DNA of 64,000 nucleotides from RGIG4079 sp045646905 (GTDB lineage Bacteria > Bacteroidota > Bacteroidia > Bacteroidales > Muribaculaceae), in assembly GCA_045646905.1 (NCBI GenBank), contig JAZRLP010000029.1, positions 171,304 through 235,303 on the forward strand, written 5' to 3'. Shown here piece after piece: positions 55,164-64,000 of this stretch (positions are counted from its first letter, which is position 1; each line of letters starts with the position of its first letter). A program made the position numbers and the translations under genes. The notes beneath the pieces are model-generated. The model worked only from the letters and a program-made list of their open reading frames with translations. It searched no databases and was not told the origin of the DNA.

Positions 55164-56273
55164 TTACACGGGGATTGTCATTAAAGGTATATCTGAATGC
55201 AATAATATTTTGTGAGCTAGACTTGGGTTAAAGAATCGAGAAAAAACATTTTTCTTTTTGTTTGGAGCAATTATTAAATCAATATATTTCTCTTGTTCGA
55301 TTTGCTTAAAATTAGAAGTTATATGATTTAAGTCAATGTGTTCAAGCTTAAAAGTAAAACGTGGATAATTATCTCGGCAATAATTCAAGAATTTAGTTGA
55401 AAATTGAGAAGTCGAATCAAAATTGTGTGTTGTCTTTTGAGGAATAGTTAAAATTGTAACATCAAGAGAGTGATTAGGCAATAATCGATAAATAGTATCT
55501 AAGGCAATAAAGTCTTCATTAGACATATTGCAAAAGAAAACTATATGATTTATTTTTTCAAAATCAAAAGAATTGGCATTCTCAGGAACTGCAAGAACGG
55601 GTATACGACAAACATCAAGTACTTCACCTGTGACACTACCTATTAATTCTTTTTCTTTTTTTCCAGAACCTCTAGTACCCATAATAATTAGTTGTGGTTT
55701 GCGCTCTTTTGCAAAATTCTCAATAGAATCCTCTGGCACACCTTCAACTAATTTTGTTGTAAATTTTATGGGCGGAATAACTCCAATTTTTATTTTCTCT
55801 TTTAATTTATTTGAAAACTGCTTTAATTCATCTTCAGCGGTTTTCTTGATAGATTCGGTTGAAGTTTTAGATTCGAAATCCTCATCGGTATATTGAAACT
55901 TATCTATAGGATTTTGAGCAATATATGAGTGTAAAAAGTTAATTTGAAACTTGTGAATAGCAGCCAATTTGAACGCAATTAAACTTGCTCGATACGAATA
56001 TTCTGAAAAATCAACCGGAACTAAAATTATGTTGTCGTCCTCGTTTTTTGTTGAGTTAGTAAATATTTCAGGGTTTTCTACTATTCGTAAAGCCAATGGC
56101 AAATCTTTCTCATAAATCCGTACTCTAATGCCTGATGAGATTGTAGGATTTTCTAAATTAACATTATTCAAAACCGCAATAACTCCTTCACTCTCTAAAA
56201 TATTTTTTAGAGCTAAAGCCTTGTCATAGGTATGTATGGCAAGAGTTATTAAACGATTGTCACTCATTGGCAA
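55164..56273 (-). CDS. Universal stress protein with N-terminal DUF2007-like domain
   Basis: A 369-residue cytoplasmic protein. Residues 1-70 resemble the small DUF2007 signal-transducing fold. A full UspA domain follows from about 80 (IILVPVDFSEYSYRAS) to about 230 and contains the ATP-binding-type GTRGSGKKEKELIGSVT loop. The rest looks like a second, degenerate Usp domain lacking that loop. Usp proteins help survival during stress. It is 3 bases behind the HTH gene and likely in one operon with it. Confidence 0.85.
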   Translation of the reverse strand: MPMSDNRLITLAIHTYDKALALKNILESEGVIAVLNNVNLENPTISSGIRVRIYEKDLPLALRIVENPEIFTNSTKNEDDNIILVPVDFSEYSYRASLIAFKLAAIHKFQINFLHSYIAQNPIDKFQYTDEDFESKTSTESIKKTAEDELKQFSNKLKEKIKIGVIPPIKFTTKLVEGVPEDSIENFAKERKPQLIIMGTRGSGKKEKELIGSVTGEVLDVCRIPVLAVPENANSFDFEKINHIVFFCNMSNEDFIALDTIYRLLPNHSLDVTILTIPQKTTHNFDSTSQFSTKFLNYCRDNYPRFTFKLEHIDLNHITSNFKQIEQEKYIDLIIAPNKKKNVFSRFFNPSLAHKILLHSDIPLMTIPV

Positions 56274-56276
56274 ATA

Positions 56277-56534
56277 TTAATCTTTTTCTTGTGCTTGCAA
56301 AATTTCTATAGCCATATCATATATGGTAGTATCATCAAGTACAACAATACCTCCGTTGGGCCCTGGTTCAATATGTACACCACAATTTTTGCCAAATTCG
56401 TAGTTTGTACCACCAAAATAATTTCGAACTGTTTGCACTGTTAGATTTAACTTGTCAGCGATTTGATGAATTGAACCATCGGGTAAACTGTCTTTGATGC
56501 GACGAAGATCGTTAAATGAAATTGTTTTAGTCAT
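56277..56534 (-). CDS. Small HTH DNA-binding protein
   Basis: An 85-residue protein with a helix-turn-helix pattern at about 20-40 (GSIHQIADKLNLTVQTVRNYF) followed by a Gly-rich segment (HIEPGPNGGIVVLDD) and a C-terminal helix. It belongs to a small conserved Bacteroidota family of unknown targets. Regulation of the downstream usp gene is inferred only from co-transcription. Confidence 0.75.
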   Translation of the reverse strand: MTKTISFNDLRRIKDSLPDGSIHQIADKLNLTVQTVRNYFGGTNYEFGKNCGVHIEPGPNGGIVVLDDTTIYDMAIEILQAQEKD

Positions 56535-56631
56535 AATGATATTAAATTTTAATGTTAGTAATTCAGGTTATTTATAATGTCGAGTTAAATTTAGTGCTAT
56601 ATTTTTAAATCACCAAATATTTTCTTAAAAA

Positions 56632-56657
56632 ATGATATGTGTTTTACAACATATCAT
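56632..56657 (-). terminator. Terminator of the Bat operon
   Basis: ATGATATGT (56632-56640) pairs with ACATATCAT (56649-56657), 8-base loop. On the minus strand a TTTTTT run follows, downstream of the batE stop (56723). Confidence 0.8.
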
Positions 56658-56722
56658 AGCAAAATGCAATATTTTATTAGTATAATAATGCAGAAAGTCA
56701 AATAATTATGACTTATATAGTA

Positions 56723-57496
56723 TTATATTTTTTCCACAGAATTTGCTTTTATCCAAGCCTCATTATTGTTTACCTTAATATTATACCACATTCTACAAGT
56801 TGAATCGGCCGGAGTAACAATAGAATCTATTATTTCAATCTTACTACCCTCATGAAGCAAAGCAGCCTCTTCAGTTTTATCGATAGGGAGTTGAGGTGAT
56901 GTGCTTAAAACGACAACCTCATCAGTTACTATTGCATAATTTCTATTTGAAGCACGCGATGCGCTACTAAATGCAACCGCAATGGTAAACAATAAGATTA
57001 GTAAGCATGCAATTCCCCCAAAAAATCCTATTTTACGAGTCATAATGTTACCTGATAGGATATAGCATGTAATTAATACTAATGTTATTATAAATATGGT
57101 AAACGATGCCCATGCCCATGAGTTTGCACTCATTAAAGATATAATGTCGTCCAAAATACGACTAATAAAATGTCGATTATCGTGAATTTTATCAATAAGA
57201 TTTGAGCGAACGAATTCGATATTTGCCAATATATCTGAATCATTAGGAGACATCAATAGGGCTCTTTCATAATTGAGCATTGCTTTACCATTATTCCCCG
57301 TGCGATAATACGCGTTACCTAAATTGTATAATAGTTCAGATGAAATGCCTTCATTTTTAATAGCATCTTCATAATACATAATAGCTTTGTTATAGTCCTT
57401 TTTAATGTATGATGAATCGCCTTTTTCTACAAGGCCTTGCGCATTAACAGCACATGTACAAAATAGTAATAATATATATAGCAATATTTTCTTCAT
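56723..57496 (-). CDS. batE: BatE: TPR and SH3-domain protein
   Basis: A 257-residue protein started at MKKILLYILLLFCTC (ATG at 57496), 4 bases after the BatD stop; the longer frame to 57529 lies in batD. After a signal peptide come TPR repeats (about 20-90, ALLYNLGNAYYRTGNNGKAMLNYE-type sequence), two transmembrane segments (about 115-165) and a C-terminal SH3-like domain with a conserved W in AWIKANSVEKI. Last gene of the Bat operon; its exact role in aerotolerance or envelope stress is not settled. Confidence 0.9.
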   Translation of the reverse strand: MKKILLYILLLFCTCAVNAQGLVEKGDSSYIKKDYNKAIMYYEDAIKNEGISSELLYNLGNAYYRTGNNGKAMLNYERALLMSPNDSDILANIEFVRSNLIDKIHDNRHFISRILDDIISLMSANSWAWASFTIFIITLVLITCYILSGNIMTRKIGFFGGIACLLILLFTIAVAFSSASRASNRNYAIVTDEVVVLSTSPQLPIDKTEEAALLHEGSKIEIIDSIVTPADSTCRMWYNIKVNNNEAWIKANSVEKI

Positions 57497-57500
57497 AAAA

Positions 57501-59309
57501 TTATCGTTTTCTTGTTTTAATTGATTCAATTTGGTTGATTATCAATTCTGTTTTAGAAAATAAGTCTGAAATCGCATTCTCTGATAATTGTGGTGAGTAT
57601 AATGCCATATCACATTCATTTAAAACTGATATTACATCGTTGCAAATAGATTTGGTTGCCCCGTATTTTAATAATTCGTTTGTAATGTTGTCTCTAAATA
57701 ATTGTGATGTTGGTATTGATAGTTTGTCGCTTAAATATCCCCACAATGCGTTGACAATTTCTTCGTAGAACTCTTTGTTTTTATGGTCTAGCATGAATTG
57801 ATGCGCCGTTTTAAGTCGTTTTCGTGCTACTTTATTCGCTTTTACTATGCGCAATCCAATAACATCGGCATTAAGTTTTTTATGTTTATTAAATTGATAT
57901 ACAAAGGCAACAAATAGAATTGCAATAAAAATATACATTAACCAATACCAAATTGAAAATATACAGAAATTATATGCCGGTTGAAGGCCTTTATTTCCCA
58001 ATTTGATATGACGAATATCTTTGTTTTTAGATTTGTCTTCTTGTTGATTGACGGTTAAGCCTTTGTTTACATTAACCTCATAACTTTTTGTCTTTAAAGT
58101 TTTGTATTCTTTTGATTCTGGGTCAAAATATACAAATTCATGTTCTGGTATTTTAAATTTGCCAACACTTAAAGGAATGAATGTATAATCAAATGTTACA
58201 TTACCTTTTAAAGAACCATCAATTACGCTAGTTTTAATATCATTTTTTGGTGCGTAAAGTTCAAATTCTTGAGGGAAATCAATAACTGGTTCTTTAATAT
58301 ATTTAATATTACCAGTTCCTGATATTATATAAGAAAATGTTGCAGTTTCATTCGTTCTTATACTATTAGGCACTAATTTACTACTAATTTCATAATGTCC
58401 TACAGCTCCACTAAAGTTTTCGGGTTGTGGTTGTGGGAGAGGTAGAATGTTGATGGTTGCAGTATTTGAACTAATCGATAATTTTTCACGAATTGGAATT
58501 CGATTATATGCGAAACCTCCGCCAAAAGAAACTTTTTCATATTTTTCGGCTGTCAACTCATATTTTCCCGAGTTAATTGTAAGTTTACCCGATTTTTGAG
58601 GGAAGATTAAACATTTTTTTAGTATTGCAGTATTATATGTTTTCCCGTTATAAGACTCTACTTGTTCTTGTATATTTTTAATGGGGATTTCTTCAATAAT
58701 AAATCCATCAAAAGATGGTTGTGTAGTTGCTAAAAATGATCTTATACCATATTGAGTATAAAGTTTTATAGTACATTCTATAGGTTCCTGCTCATAAGCA
58801 GTTTGTTTTGACATTATTATTCTAACGAATAACTCATTCCCCGATATTGCTCCAGGAGTTTGAGATGAATATTCCTCATCAAAAATTGACTTTTGAAGTC
58901 TTTGATTTGGAGTTCCAGTATTTTTATTGATATTCAATGAAAATGCTTGTGACTTATATTGTTTACCATCAACATTGATAGTTACAGATGGTACATTTAC
59001 CTTACCGCTAGTGTTAGCACGATATGTGCAAGTATAGTCTATGCGAGTTGCAGAGGATGCTACACCGTTGATGTTTTGATAGGTGCTCATTCTACTAACA
59101 CCCTTATCCGACATGAGCTTACAACCCTCAATTTGAGGGCCATTGAAGTTACTCGCTTCTCCATTTGTTAGAGTAAAAGTAATTTGAAAGACATCTCCCT
59201 CAACAACTACACCAGGCTTTTGAGCTTTAAAAGTTACATTAGCCGAAAGGTTTAATGCAATAAAAAATAAGAGTGTAATAAATATATATTTTAATTTCAT
59301 TTTTACCAT
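57501..59309 (-). CDS. batD: BatD: oxygen-tolerance family membrane protein
   Basis: A 602-residue protein with an N-terminal signal peptide, a long beta-rich periplasmic portion (VTFKAQKPGVVVEGDVFQI start, PQIEGCKLM) and one transmembrane segment near 450-470, followed by a cytoplasmic tail of about 125 residues. It matches the BatD family of the Bacteroides aerotolerance operon. The start at 59309 overlaps BatC's stop; an ATG at 59300 (MKLK) is equally possible. Mechanism unknown. Confidence 0.9.
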   Translation of the reverse strand: MVKMKLKYIFITLLFFIALNLSANVTFKAQKPGVVVEGDVFQITFTLTNGEASNFNGPQIEGCKLMSDKGVSRMSTYQNINGVASSATRIDYTCTYRANTSGKVNVPSVTINVDGKQYKSQAFSLNINKNTGTPNQRLQKSIFDEEYSSQTPGAISGNELFVRIIMSKQTAYEQEPIECTIKLYTQYGIRSFLATTQPSFDGFIIEEIPIKNIQEQVESYNGKTYNTAILKKCLIFPQKSGKLTINSGKYELTAEKYEKVSFGGGFAYNRIPIREKLSISSNTATINILPLPQPQPENFSGAVGHYEISSKLVPNSIRTNETATFSYIISGTGNIKYIKEPVIDFPQEFELYAPKNDIKTSVIDGSLKGNVTFDYTFIPLSVGKFKIPEHEFVYFDPESKEYKTLKTKSYEVNVNKGLTVNQQEDKSKNKDIRHIKLGNKGLQPAYNFCIFSIWYWLMYIFIAILFVAFVYQFNKHKKLNADVIGLRIVKANKVARKRLKTAHQFMLDHKNKEFYEEIVNALWGYLSDKLSIPTSQLFRDNITNELLKYGATKSICNDVISVLNECDMALYSPQLSENAISDLFSKTELIINQIESIKTRKR

Positions 59310-60082
59310 GGTTTATCTGTGAAACTTCCATTCGCTTCTTTGTCTGTCCTTTTTGCATCAATTGCACGCTTTTTTATGCGCAATAATGTTTCCTGTTCTT
59401 TATTTTCAATAGATTTTAAAATCTTTTCAGCGTTTGCATCATTTAATTGCTGAGTAGGTGCAGGTTGATTCTTTTTTTGTTGTGTATTATCTTGCTCTTC
59501 CTTATTATTATCTTTATTTTCCTCTTTTTTATCTTGTTTTTCCTCCTCTTTACTTTTTTCTTTTTCGTCTTCTTTATCTTGATTATCTTTTTTATCTTGG
59601 TTATTATTTTGCAACTGCAATTGTGCCATTCTTAAATATTTACGAGCACGATCATTTCTAGGATCATTACGCAATACTTTTTTATAAAAGTCAATACTTT
59701 GTTGATAGTTTTTTTGATTGTATGCTATATGCCCTAAATTAAACAATGATTTTTGAGCAATGTTTGTTGAGGATGAGACCGATAAATTGGTAAATATTTT
59801 AACAGCTTTTTGAAGCGTTTTAGACTCAATATCTTTGCTTTCTGGTAGGTTAACCAATGCTGATGCGAGATTAAATTCGGCAACTTGAGAACTAGGATTA
59901 AGTTTTAATGCTTCTTCATATTGTTGAATAGCTTTCTGATAGTTCCCATTATGATATTCCTCGTTCCCATGAGTTATATAATTGCGTTCCTTTTTAGTCG
60001 TCCCATCATTGGCATAACTAAAAAAAGGCATTGCTAGTAATAACGCTATAAAAATATGTTTGAATTGATTCATCTTAATCAT
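59303..60082 (-). CDS. batC: BatC: TPR protein with charged low-complexity region
   Basis: A 259-residue protein: signal peptide (about 1-25), TPR repeats (about 35-155), a Lys/Glu/Asp/Asn/Gln-rich low-complexity region (159-206) and a basic C-terminus. It is coupled to batB by an ATGA overlap. TPR repeats suggest protein binding within the Bat complex. The repetitive tract produces long pyrimidine-rich sequence on the plus strand around 59465-59610. Confidence 0.88.
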   Translation of the reverse strand: MIKMNQFKHIFIALLLAMPFFSYANDGTTKKERNYITHGNEEYHNGNYQKAIQQYEEALKLNPSSQVAEFNLASALVNLPESKDIESKTLQKAVKIFTNLSVSSSTNIAQKSLFNLGHIAYNQKNYQQSIDFYKKVLRNDPRNDRARKYLRMAQLQLQNNNQDKKDNQDKEDEKEKSKEEEKQDKKEENKDNNKEEQDNTQQKKNQPAPTQQLNDANAEKILKSIENKEQETLLRIKKRAIDAKRTDKEANGSFTDKPW

Positions 60083-61116
60083 TTTTTTGAAAAGAAATGT
60101 ATATTTTTAAGCCAACTAATCTTTTTTTCTAATACAAAAATATCTATAATCAGTAATATAAAAGCTATCCACGCAAAAACAGGAAACATTTCGGCTGTTG
60201 CTTTATACTTAACGGTTTTAAGTTCTGACTTTGATAATTTATCAAGTTGCTTGGTAATATCGTTTAATGCCGAACCACTGTTTGCATTAACATATATGCC
60301 ATTTCCAGCATTTGCTAAATCTTGTGCAAGTTTGACATTTAAAGCCGTAGTTATTGTTTGGCCGTTATAGTCAGTTAAAAATTGATTTTTTTCTTTATTT
60401 ATTGGAATAGGAGCACCTTTTTCAGAGCCTAAACCAATTACATTTACCTGAATATTTTGTTTATACGCATTTTTTGCCATTGATACAGCATCGCCAAAGT
60501 GATCTTCGCTGTCGGTGATTAGTATTAATGCTTTATGCATACTTTCATCTGCAGTATATGCATTCATAGCCATCTCAATTGCATCTGCTATTGCAGTGCC
60601 TTGAGAAGGAACCATGTCGGTAGAAATTATATCAATATATTGTTTTGCTGATACAAAATCAGATGTTATAGGTAATTGTAAATAAGATTCTCCAGCAAAG
60701 ACGATAAGTCCTACTTTGTCATTATCAAGTTTTGTAATTAACTTTTCAAGCAGCAACTTTGCTTTGTCCAAGCGAGATGTGCCGTTAGGATCATCAGTCG
60801 ATGACGCTAACATTGAATTAGAAACATCTAATGCAATGAATATTTCGTTGCCATTTTGGCTACTTGATAATTCTTTTTCACCATGCCTTGGACGACAAAG
60901 AATAAACACAATCATTATAACAATAATTATATTTATAATTATTTTGATGTTAGACATATACTTAGACACATCAGGCATGAGGCTTGACATAACCTTAATG
61001 TCTCCAATTTTTTTTAGCTGAGTAATTCGGCTATGCCTTGACCACCAATATAATAATATTATTAATATTGGGAGTAAAAACAAGATAGATAAATGTGGAT
61101 ATGCAAAGTCAAACAT
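60079..61116 (-). CDS. batB: BatB: VWA-domain membrane protein
   Basis: A 345-residue protein with transmembrane segments near the N-terminus (about 10-25 and 56-74) and one at the C-terminus, enclosing a von Willebrand A domain. The MIDAS motif is DVSNS (97-101), with TSD and a later LITDSEDHFG. VWA domains bind partners through a metal ion. It resembles BatA, with which it probably forms a heteromer. Confidence 0.9.
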   Translation of the reverse strand: MFDFAYPHLSILFLLPILIILLYWWSRHSRITQLKKIGDIKVMSSLMPDVSKYMSNIKIIINIIIVIMIVFILCRPRHGEKELSSSQNGNEIFIALDVSNSMLASSTDDPNGTSRLDKAKLLLEKLITKLDNDKVGLIVFAGESYLQLPITSDFVSAKQYIDIISTDMVPSQGTAIADAIEMAMNAYTADESMHKALILITDSEDHFGDAVSMAKNAYKQNIQVNVIGLGSEKGAPIPINKEKNQFLTDYNGQTITTALNVKLAQDLANAGNGIYVNANSGSALNDITKQLDKLSKSELKTVKYKATAEMFPVFAWIAFILLIIDIFVLEKKISWLKNIHFFSKK

Positions 61117-61132
61117 ATTTTCTAATGTAATT

Positions 61133-62122
61133 TTAATTAGGAATTATGCGTAATATTGTGTGTCGCAATATGATTTCTAACAAGAAGAACCCAAGTGCAA
61201 GCCAAGCCCATAACATATAGTTATCTTCAGTATGGGTAAAGTTTTTTATGTCAATTTTAGTCTTTTCTAATTTATCTATTTCAGAAAAAACATCATCAAG
61301 CACATTATTATTTGTGGCTCTAAAATATTTTCCACCGGTAATATTTGCAATTTCTTTTAGGGTAGGCTCATCTATTACTACCTTTTGATAGGAATATGTA
61401 ATTTGGCCAAAAGTATTACTTGTAGGATATAAAGCTTCACCATTTGAGCCTACACCGATAGTATATACTTTGATGTTATGCTTTTTTGCAATTTCAGCGG
61501 CTGTTATAGGCGCCACGATTCCGGTATTATTAGACCCATCTGTAAGTAAAATTATGCTTTTTGATTTGGCCTTTCCAGTTTTGATTCTATTTATCGCCAT
61601 AGAAAGACCGTCGCCGATAGCAGTTCCATCCTCTAATAATCCTAGTTCTAACCCGTTAATATATGAAATTAGAATAGTTCGGTCGGTAGTCATGGGTACT
61701 CCCGTAAAACCTTCAGCAGCAAAAATTACCAAGCCCATATTGTCGGATTCTCTTTTTGCAACGAACTTAGATGCAACATCCTTGGCTGCTTCTAATCGAT
61801 TTGGCTTAAAATCTTTTGCGAGCATACTAGATGAAATGTCCATTGATATAACAATATCAGTACCATCTACCGACGAAGATCTCCAATGATCTTTGATTTG
61901 CGGGCGTGCTAATACAATAATTAGACACCCAATTGCACATAATCTTAAAATAAATAAGAAATGGCGTAAATATTCTTTATAAGATTTTGGGAGTTTCTTA
62001 AAAGGCGATATAGTCGAAAATTGCAGAGTGGGGTTAGTCAAGGAATTCCTCTTTGTATACCATATAATAAGAGGTATATAAAGTAGAAATAGCCATAAAT
62101 ATTGAGGATACGCTAATTGCAT
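61133..62122 (-). CDS. batA: BatA: VWA-domain membrane protein
   Basis: A 329-residue protein with the N-terminal BatA helix region (about 1-25), a second membrane segment (about 55-72), a VWA domain with MIDAS DISSS (95-99) and LLTDGSNNTG, and a C-terminal transmembrane segment. In Bacteroides the Bat operon supports aerotolerance or envelope homeostasis. It starts 2 bases after the upstream gene stops. Confidence 0.92.
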   Translation of the reverse strand: MQLAYPQYLWLFLLYIPLIIWYTKRNSLTNPTLQFSTISPFKKLPKSYKEYLRHFLFILRLCAIGCLIIVLARPQIKDHWRSSSVDGTDIVISMDISSSMLAKDFKPNRLEAAKDVASKFVAKRESDNMGLVIFAAEGFTGVPMTTDRTILISYINGLELGLLEDGTAIGDGLSMAINRIKTGKAKSKSIILLTDGSNNTGIVAPITAAEIAKKHNIKVYTIGVGSNGEALYPTSNTFGQITYSYQKVVIDEPTLKEIANITGGKYFRATNNNVLDDVFSEIDKLEKTKIDIKNFTHTEDNYMLWAWLALGFFLLEIILRHTILRIIPN

Positions 62123-62124
62123 AA

Positions 62125-63099
62125 TTATTTATTATTATTTTCTAATATTTCTTCGGGCTTTGTGTCAGTAACAAATTGAATTGCGGCTTGATAAACTTTA
62201 GTGTTATCATCGGGCAATGGCCTAACTTTAGCAAATTTAACAAAATCGGCCATTTCTAATATTAACTCCATATTATTGTTTGTCACTTGTGACTCTTTAT
62301 TGCTTTTCAAAGAATTAATAATTTGAGTAGTCGTCATCTCCATCGCATTGATATTAAATCTACCAGTTAAATATTCACGCAAAATATCGGTTAATTGAGT
62401 GTAAAATTCTTTCTCTTGACCATTTTCGCATAATCTTAATTCTTTGAGTTTTGTCAATTTTATCATTGCCAATTCATATGGAGGGATAACTTTCTTGCGT
62501 GGTATAATACTTTTCCCTTTTGATTTTAATATATAAATTACTGCAATAATTCCTAGTATTATTACAAAAAATATCAATATCAGCCCCCAATAGTCGATGA
62601 CCCAATTGGGTAAAATATCAAACCATTTAGATTCTACATCCTCAAGGTCTGCATAGTCATGTATTGAAGTATATATGCTATCAATCGCTACTGGTAGAAC
62701 CTTCAATGTTAATGGTTTTGATTTAAAAGTATCAACGCCTATTACATATTTAAAAGGTGGTATTGTATATAGACCTGAATCAAAAGATTGAATTAAATAA
62801 TCTCGATTAATTTGTATGTTATTGCCAACTTTTGAAGTGTCGTTTCTAACAATTTTAGTAAATTCTACACCTCTTACTATTTCAATAATGGTATCTGATT
62901 GTTTTGGTTCATTCAATATATGACCTTTTTGCGATTCATCTTGTAATATTTCCAAATGAATTATGGTTTGATTACCCATTAATAGTGTGGCAGAATCTAG
63001 TTTTGCATTAAAACTAACACTAGCCATTAATGAATTATTGGCAATAATTAGCATTAGAATATATAATACATATTTGGTAGAATGTTTCATTGCATTCAT
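62125..63099 (-). CDS. Bat-operon membrane protein of unknown function
   Basis: A 324-residue protein with a signal peptide (about 1-25), a periplasmic domain of about 140 residues, a transmembrane segment (about 168-192) and a cytoplasmic C-terminus with a DUF4381-like look (LREYLTGRFNINAMEMTTTQI). An ATG three codons in (MKHSTKY) is an alternative start. It sits between the DUF58 gene and batA as in other Bacteroidota Bat operons. No enzyme motif. Confidence 0.8.
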   Translation of the reverse strand: MNAMKHSTKYVLYILMLIIANNSLMASVSFNAKLDSATLLMGNQTIIHLEILQDESQKGHILNEPKQSDTIIEIVRGVEFTKIVRNDTSKVGNNIQINRDYLIQSFDSGLYTIPPFKYVIGVDTFKSKPLTLKVLPVAIDSIYTSIHDYADLEDVESKWFDILPNWVIDYWGLILIFFVIILGIIAVIYILKSKGKSIIPRKKVIPPYELAMIKLTKLKELRLCENGQEKEFYTQLTDILREYLTGRFNINAMEMTTTQIINSLKSNKESQVTNNNMELILEMADFVKFAKVRPLPDDNTKVYQAAIQFVTDTKPEEILENNNK

Positions 63100-63104
63100 A
63101 TGGA

Positions 63105-63980
63105 TTATTTGTAACTCCTATTTTTAAATAAGTTCATTAATGATTTAACAAAATTTTCATCGGTTGATACTGAAGCTAAATCAACTTTAGATTTATTCAT
63201 TGTATCAATCATTTTTTGTTGGCGATCATACCACCATTTACTAAAAGCGTTTCTTGTACTTTTTGAGGAGGTATCAATCAATTGCTTTTCTCCTGTTTCT
63301 AAGTCTTCGATTTGAATAAGTCCTACATTTGGCAGGGTAGTTTCCCTTTTATCATATACTTGAATCGCTATCAAATCGTGCTTATTGCTTGCGATAGTCA
63401 TAGCTTTCGAGTAATCATTTTGATCAATGAAATCAGAAATTAAAAAGGTGGTACATCTTTTCTTTAAAGCATCAGCTAGATATCTTAATGCCATAGAGAT
63501 ATCTGTGCCATTGTTTGATGGTTCCAAGTTAAGCAATTCACGTATTATGAATAGTATATGTTTTTTGCCTTTTTGAGGTGGAATAAATTTTTCAATTTTA
63601 TTTGAGAAAAATATAATACCTATTTTATCATTGTTTTGTATCGCTGAAAAAGCAATTGTAGCTGCAATTTCGGCTATCATTTCTCTTTTTTCAATGCCAA
63701 CTGCACCAAATCGGCGACTGCCCGACACATCTACAAGTAACATGACTGTTAATTCGCGTTCTTCTTCATATACTTTGATATATGGTTTGTTGTGGCGCGC
63801 AGTTACATTCCAATCAATGTCGCGAACATCATCTCCATATTGATATTCACGCACCTCCGAGAATGTCATACCACGTCCTTTGAAAGCTGAATGATATTCT
63901 CCTGCAAATATGTTTTGCGAAAGTCCCTTGGTTTTTATTTCAATTTTTCGGACTTTCTTCAACAAATCATTAGAATCCAT
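63105..63980 (-). CDS. DUF58 domain protein of the Bat operon
   Basis: A 291-residue cytoplasmic protein. The DUF58 signature REYQYGDDVRDIDWNVTARH (about 40-59) and a degenerate VWA-like MLLVDVSGSRRFG follow the N-terminal KKVRKIEIKTKG. It is normally encoded just after a MoxR AAA+ ATPase, which would lie past the right end of the window. It probably works with that ATPase in assembling or maturing a Bat component. Confidence 0.92.
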   Translation of the reverse strand: MDSNDLLKKVRKIEIKTKGLSQNIFAGEYHSAFKGRGMTFSEVREYQYGDDVRDIDWNVTARHNKPYIKVYEEERELTVMLLVDVSGSRRFGAVGIEKREMIAEIAATIAFSAIQNNDKIGIIFFSNKIEKFIPPQKGKKHILFIIRELLNLEPSNNGTDISMALRYLADALKKRCTTFLISDFIDQNDYSKAMTIASNKHDLIAIQVYDKRETTLPNVGLIQIEDLETGEKQLIDTSSKSTRNAFSKWWYDRQQKMIDTMNKSKVDLASVSTDENFVKSLMNLFKNRSYK

Positions 63981-64000
63981 CTAACTGCAATAGATATTAT

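Noticed and set aside
59447..59661. Two plus-strand ORFs rich in Leu, Phe and Tyr
   Set aside because: They only mirror the Lys/Glu-rich low-complexity segment of batC.
61470..61889. 139-codon plus-strand ORF
   Set aside because: Antisense shadow of batA; the batA frame has the VWA motifs.
1..64000. CRISPR arrays, tRNA or rRNA genes, prophage or intact insertion sequences
   Set aside because: No regular direct repeats, no recognisable tRNA or rRNA sequence, and no phage or intact transposase protein seen on either strand.

Overview
The window looks like a chromosome segment of an AT-rich member of the Bacteroidales (phylum Bacteroidota). The support is a Bat aerotolerance-type operon, a UpxY/NusG-type regulator heading a capsule locus, a TonB-dependent receptor with a carboxypeptidase-like N-terminal domain, a Bacteroidota 'putative porin', and repeated -7 boxes of the Bacteroides type (TAnnTTTG) in front of genes. 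Family or genus cannot be fixed from the sequence alone. No tRNA, rRNA, CRISPR array, intact insertion sequence or prophage was seen.

Layout. (1) 3-2766, plus strand: the end of a murein-peptide handling operon (transglutaminase-like protein cut by the window edge, an NlpC/P60 endopeptidase with SH3 domains, and an L-Ala-D/L-Glu epimerase carrying a Tat-like signal). (2) 2883-3038: rpmH (ribosomal protein L34), with its own promoter and a bidirectional terminator. (3) 36790-3116, minus strand: one ~34 kb surface-polysaccharide locus. It starts with a UpxY-type antiterminator and ends with a WecA/WbpL-type phosphoglycosyltransferase. In between are a Wzx flippase, an EpsG/Wzy-type polymerase, 13 glycosyltransferases, a FrhB-like plus pyruvyl-transferase pair, a CTP:glycerol-3-phosphate cytidylyltransferase plus a TagB/TagF-like transferase, two acyltransferase-3 proteins, a second (PglC-type) initiating transferase, and a compact modification cassette (fold-III PLP enzyme, ATP-grasp ligase, MBOAT acyltransferase, two tandem SGNH-like proteins, PglE-like aminotransferase), followed by gmd and fcl for GDP-fucose. 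A 1.15 kb non-coding gap near 15 kb holds the wreck of another family-2 glycosyltransferase.

(4) 37076-39493: TonB-dependent receptor. (5) valS, convergent with it across a 19-bp perfect hairpin. (6) 42433-45946, plus strand: patatin-like protein, GH13 alpha-amylase-family enzyme and PRPP synthetase. (7) 48831-45992: a putative porin and a solute-binding protein. (8) S9 peptidase, then the overlapping uvrB-ygiQ pair. (9) A small HTH protein plus a universal stress protein. (10) 63980-56723: the Bat operon (DUF58, a membrane-anchored protein, BatA, BatB, BatC, BatD, BatE), whose upstream MoxR partner would lie outside the window.

How the genes work together. The locus encodes the parts of a Wzx/Wzy-type pathway: activated sugars (GDP-fucose, an amino sugar, CDP-glycerol), two possible starters on undecaprenyl phosphate, sequential glycosyltransferases, decorations (pyruvyl ketals, glycerol phosphate, acyl groups and possibly an amino-acid-derived group), flipping and polymerisation. 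No Wzz-type chain-length or Wza-type export gene lies in the locus, so those functions must come from elsewhere. The most interesting candidate for undescribed biology is the 6.3-13.5 kb modification cassette, which resembles a carrier-less relative of D-alanylation or alginate-acetylation systems; that reading is inference.
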